From Oscillospiraceae bacterium (GTDB lineage Bacteria > Bacillota > Clostridia > Oscillospirales > Ruminococcaceae), in assembly GCA_029068025.1 (NCBI GenBank), contig JAIEDJ010000051.1:1-7635 (forward strand): a stretch of DNA of 7,635 nt, in the 5' to 3' direction. The notes below the pieces were generated by a model. The model was not told where the DNA came from. It saw only the letters and a program-made list of their open reading frames with translations, and ran no database searches. Positions 5,526 through 7,635 of the stretch are shown piece after piece. The position numbers and the translations under genes are program-made. Each line of letters starts with the position of its first letter. The stretch's first letter is position 1.

Positions 5526-5777
5526 TTTAAGGCAACACCGCATAAAGATTGTGCGCTGATCGCGCCGTCAGAAATTTCTGTCAGCGCATTATGCACGCAT
5601 TATGCGCTACGCGCAAAACGCTTGCAAAACGTTGCCCAAAACGACGAAGTAATACTGACGTATTTCCGAATTGACGCTTCGCGTCAAACTTGGAGTTTTG
5701 GGCAAAAATGACGGAATTTATGCAAGTGAGCAGCGTGCAAAGCCCGAAGGGCGGTCTTTGTGCGGTGTTGCGTTAAA
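5526..5777. mobile_element. MITE-like element with 22-bp inverted ends
   Basis: The ends (5526-5547 and 5756-5777) are inverted copies identical at 20 of 22 positions; the inner part GCAACACCGCA is perfect. TTAA lies at the outer edge of both (5527-5530 and 5773-5776), as a duplicated target would. Inside are nested palindromes: TGCGCTGA/TCAGCGCA (5552-5559, 5581-5588) around CAGAAATTTCTG, TTGCCCAAAAC/GTTTTGGGCAA (5632-5642, 5695-5705), AATAC/GTATT near 5651-5664, TTGACGC/GCGTCAA with loop TTC (5671-5687), and GCCC-GAA-GGGC near 5742-5752. It is too short for a transposase and encodes none, so it would have to be mobilised in trans. The MITE call is inferred from structure alone. Confidence 0.5.
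5586..5622 (+). repeat. GCATTATGC hairpin module, copy 2 (loop TAC)
   Basis: This 37-bp stretch matches 7595-7631 with one difference, which lies in the hairpin loop. It begins with a half repeat (GCATTATGCAC) followed by the full hairpin at 5597-5621. It lies inside the MITE-like element, whereas the copies at 3414 and 7595 are not flanked by the same inverted ends. Confidence 0.7.
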
Positions 5778-5783
5778 TAAAAC

Positions 5784-5835
5784 GCCAAGAGCGGCGTTAT
5801 AAAAACGCAGCAAAGGCTCTTACGCTAAGAACAAC
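5784..5835 (-). repeat. Paired-motif repeat, copy E
   Basis: On the minus strand the cores are GTTGTTCTTAGC (5835-5824) and GCCGCTCTTGGC (5795-5784), 40 bp apart, the same spacing as copy D at 2179-2230. The sequence between them (GTAAGAGCCTTTGCTGCG, then TTTATAA) closely matches copy D (GTAAGTGCCTTTGCTGTG, then TTTATAA), so the repeat unit is longer than the cores alone. Confidence 0.65.
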
Positions 5836-5850
5836 GTTGTAAAGGCGCAG

Positions 5851-5962
5851 GCAATTCGCGAAAGCAAGCGGCGCGTCACGATGGGCGGAGCGAAGAATGA
5901 GCGGAGCACAGCGTGACGGGTCGCTTGGCTAGGCGAGCTTTGCTCGCCGGTTCGCGAATTGC
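5851..5962. repeat. Long palindrome directly upstream of the sseB-like gene
   Basis: Perfect outer arms GCAATTCGCGAA (5851-5862) and TTCGCGAATTGC (5951-5962) continue inward as AGCAAGCG paired with CGCTTGGCT (one bulge) and CGTCACG (5874-5880) paired with CGTGACG (5912-5918). A separate perfect hairpin, GGCGAGC/GCTCGCC with loop TTT (5932-5948), sits on the right side. The structure ends 10 nt before the ribosome binding site of the next gene, so if transcribed it would form a stable 5' structure. No good promoter for that gene was found within or after it. Confidence 0.75.
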
Positions 5963-5984
5963 AAATTTAAATAAGGAGAATATA

Positions 5985-6479
5985 ATGGTAGAAGAAGCAT
6001 TTGAAAAAATAACCGATTGGGCTAAGGAGTTCAAGGACTTCAACAGTGAGCTTGAGGAGCGTATCCTGGAGGCCAATCATGATGACACCAAGGTAAAGTG
6101 GAACAAGCTGCTGCCCGATCTGATGGGCGCGGAGGTTTTTATCGCGGGTCAGTATTCGGGTCAGCCGATCGACGATTCCGGAAGAAAAGAATTGAATATC
6201 GTAATGATACAAAAGGACGGTCACGCTATTATTCCGTTCTTCACATCACCCGAGCGGCTTTCCGTGCTGGTGAATCCTCAGAACAATCAGTTCGACGTTT
6301 TGAAGCTCAACACCGTGCGGCTGTTTGAATCCCTTGTCGGAAAGCATACCGTACTTAATCCGATGTCTTCATACACACGAATGTTTACACCGTTTGAAAT
6401 GCGTATTCTCGCCGCGGAAAACGCTGACAAGGCTCCCGCACTGCCCGAAAAAGAGGAAAAGAGCGAGGATAAGGAATAA
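5985..6479 (+). CDS. SseB family protein
   Basis: A 164-residue soluble protein with the SseB N-terminal domain. Typical features are the helix ending in LLPDLMGAEVFIA (about 41-54), NIVMIQKDGHAIIPFFTSPERLSVL (71-95, the family's strand-turn-FTS motif), and LNPMSSYTRMFTPFEMRIL (124-142). The name comes from enhanced serine sensitivity in E. coli; the biochemical function is unknown. The last 15 residues are rich in Glu and Lys and probably disordered. The frame is open back to 5913, but ATG at 5985 is chosen for its AAGGAG (5973-5978, 6-nt spacer) and because the extra residues would come from the palindrome. It lies 18 nt before the glycosyltransferase gene, so the two are probably co-transcribed. 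Confidence 0.85.
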   Translation: MVEEAFEKITDWAKEFKDFNSELEERILEANHDDTKVKWNKLLPDLMGAEVFIAGQYSGQPIDDSGRKELNIVMIQKDGHAIIPFFTSPERLSVLVNPQNNQFDVLKLNTVRLFESLVGKHTVLNPMSSYTRMFTPFEMRILAAENADKAPALPEKEEKSEDKE

Positions 6480-6497
6480 TAAAAGGAGTACAAGACT

Positions 6498-7439
6498 TTG
6501 AATACGTCAAATACAATTCTCAGCATAATCGTACCCTGTTTTAACGAAGAAGAAAGCGTTCCGCTGTTTTACGCGGAAACGATGAAATACGAAAAATTTT
6601 TCATTGATAATAACGTGACGCTTGAGTTTGTTTTTGTGGACGACGGTTCGCGTGACAAGACCGTTGAGGTCGTGAAGTCACTCCGGGAGAAGGACGAAAG
6701 GATCCATCTTATATCGTTTTCGCGGAATTTCGGCAAAGAGGCGGCGATCATCGCGGGATTTGAGAGAGCCTCCGGGGATCTGGTAACGCTGATGGACGCG
6801 GATCTTCAGGATCCGCCCGCGCTGCTTCCCGAGATGTATCGGTATATCACAAAAGAGGGCTATGATTCCGTGGCGACTCGAAGAGTCACCCGCACCGGCG
6901 AGCCGCCTATAAGATCGTGGTTCGCGCGGAGATTCTACGGACTTATGCGCAGGATCTCAAGAACCGAGATCGTTGACGGAGCACGCGATTTCCGAATGAT
7001 GACGCGCAAGGTGGTAAACGCCATTCTGTCAATGAAGGAGTGCAACCGATTTTCCAAAGGGATATTCGGCTGGGTGGGCTTTGATACCAAGTGGCTGGAG
7101 TATGAGAATATCCAGCGCGCGGCGGGTGAGACCAAATGGTCGTTCTGGAAGCTGTTTTTGTATTCGCTTGACGGCATTATGGCTTTTTCGACAGTGCCGC
7201 TGATACTGCCGCTGATATTCGGGATAGTATTCTGTATAGCCTCCGTGGCGCTGTTGGTGGTGACCATAGTGCAGGCAGTGATGAATTATCCGATGTATCT
7301 GCTGTTTTTGATACTGTGCGTGACGACTTTTGTCGGCGGTATCATATTGTGCTGTCTGGGGATCGTCGGAATGTATTTCAGCAAGCTTTACACCGAGATC
7401 AAGGACAGACCGAAGTATCTTGTAAAAGAAGAATTTTAA
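6498..7439 (+). CDS. GT2 glycosyltransferase, GtrB/CsbB (polyprenyl-phosphate) type
   Basis: A 313-residue membrane-anchored family 2 glycosyltransferase. Proteins of this type move a sugar from a nucleotide donor to undecaprenyl phosphate for later use on wall polymers or lipoteichoic acid. Motifs seen are SIIVPCFNEEE (9-19), VDDGSRDKT (47-55), DADLQDPP (100-107, metal-binding and catalytic), DFRMM (164-168) and GETKWSFWKL (210-219). Two transmembrane helices follow (about 230-259 and 267-293), then a basic cytoplasmic tail. The start is TTG at 6498: AAGGAG at 6483-6488 is well placed for it, the conserved N-terminal strand begins right after, and the first ATG in frame would cut off that strand. 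The sugar and acceptor cannot be told from sequence; no flippase or GtrC-like partner is in view. Confidence 0.9.
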   Translation: MNTSNTILSIIVPCFNEEESVPLFYAETMKYEKFFIDNNVTLEFVFVDDGSRDKTVEVVKSLREKDERIHLISFSRNFGKEAAIIAGFERASGDLVTLMDADLQDPPALLPEMYRYITKEGYDSVATRRVTRTGEPPIRSWFARRFYGLMRRISRTEIVDGARDFRMMTRKVVNAILSMKECNRFSKGIFGWVGFDTKWLEYENIQRAAGETKWSFWKLFLYSLDGIMAFSTVPLILPLIFGIVFCIASVALLVVTIVQAVMNYPMYLLFLILCVTTFVGGIILCCLGIVGMYFSKLYTEIKDRPKYLVKEEF

Positions 7440-7443
7440 AAAA

Positions 7444-7492
7444 TATCCGCGATCGTATGACCGCGGATACAGACTGTAGAAAAAGTTTTTTT
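7444..7492 (+). terminator. Probable terminator after the glycosyltransferase gene
   Basis: TATCCGCG (7444-7451) and CGCGGATA (7462-7469) form a perfect 8-bp stem 4 nt after the stop codon. The seven-T run lies 16 nt further on (7486-7492) instead of directly after the stem, so it is not a classical intrinsic terminator, though the T-run follows a run of A residues. Confidence 0.45.
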
Positions 7493-7493
7493 A

Positions 7494-7593
7494 GCCAAGA
7501 GCGGCGTGCCAAACCCGAGCACAAGCGCCCAAGCCAAGGACAACATTGCGTGGGTGACTGCAAATTTCAAAAAGCAGTCCCGCTCGGCGCAGC
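7494..7593 (-). repeat. Paired-motif repeat, copy F, with extended match to 2073-2143
   Basis: On the minus strand the cores are GTTGTCCTTGGC (7544-7533) and GCCGCTCTTGGC (7505-7494), 39 bp apart. Positions 7523-7593 match 2073-2143 in inverted orientation at 66 of 71 positions, including the AAATTTCAAAAA arm. At 2073 this sequence is the right half of a complete palindrome; here the other half is absent and a GCATTATGC module stands in its place. Confidence 0.7.
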
Positions 7594-7594
7594 C

Positions 7595-7631
7595 GCATTA
7601 TGCACGCATTATGCGCTGCGCGCAAAACGCT
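7595..7631 (+). repeat. GCATTATGC hairpin module, copy 3 (loop TGC)
   Basis: This copy matches 5586-5622 at 36 of 37 positions, the single change being in the three-base loop of the hairpin at 7606-7630. It is followed by the last four bases of the window, so any element it belongs to is cut off. Confidence 0.7.
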
Positions 7632-7635
7632 AGCG

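Noticed and set aside
4209..5543. 444-residue open frame on the minus strand
   Set aside because: It lies wholly across thrS in antisense. It results from the codon bias of thrS, has no ribosome binding site at its start and no recognisable domain.
7316..7633. 105-residue plus-strand frame sharing LCTHYALRAKR with a frame at 5496-5711
   Set aside because: The shared peptide comes from the 37-bp GCATTATGC repeat, and the first part overlaps the glycosyltransferase gene in another frame.

Overview
The window looks like chromosomal DNA from a Gram-positive anaerobe of the class Clostridia, most likely of the Ruminococcus/Oscillospiraceae type. This is inferred from gene content and protein style: the c-di-AMP receptor gene darA overlapping holB, a 55-residue clostridial 2[4Fe-4S] ferredoxin, strong AAGGAG ribosome binding sites, and sigma-A promoters with -10 boxes such as TAAAAT. 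No taxonomic marker is present, so the genus is not established.

Layout. Positions 1-1440 (minus strand) hold darA and holB, translationally coupled by an ATGA overlap. A third gene follows, of which only the ribosome binding site and start codon are inside the window; by synteny it is probably ricT/yaaT. Positions 1606-1929 (plus) are a self-contained ferredoxin gene with its own promoter and intrinsic terminator. Positions 1930-3545 contain no convincing protein gene. They hold palindromic repeats and, on the minus strand, a consensus promoter at 3099-3127, a run of helices, an array of about 13 short hairpins and a terminator at 2357-2411, which together look like one noncoding transcript of about 735 nt. 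The divergent thrS promoter is at 3180-3208. It is followed by a 330-nt leader made almost entirely of hairpins and lacking a recognisable T-box, then thrS at 3546-5483.

Positions 5484-5984 are again repeats: a 252-bp element with inverted ends that resembles a MITE, a copy of a dispersed paired motif, and a long palindrome ending just before the next ribosome binding site. Positions 5985-7439 are a two-gene operon, an SseB-family protein and a membrane-anchored GT2 glycosyltransferase of the GtrB/CsbB type that starts at TTG. Positions 7440-7635 hold a hairpin and more copies of the same repeats.

The protein genes are ordinary: replication clamp loading, second-messenger sensing, electron transfer, tRNA charging and envelope glycosylation. 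The unusual part is the noncoding DNA. Nearly every gap is built from a small set of recurring palindromic modules combined in different orders, including a paired GTTGWTCTTRGC motif at 39-40 bp spacing, a GCATTATGC hairpin with a variable three-base loop, and AAATTTCAAA arms. The candidate hairpin-array RNA and the MITE-like element deserve the closest look.
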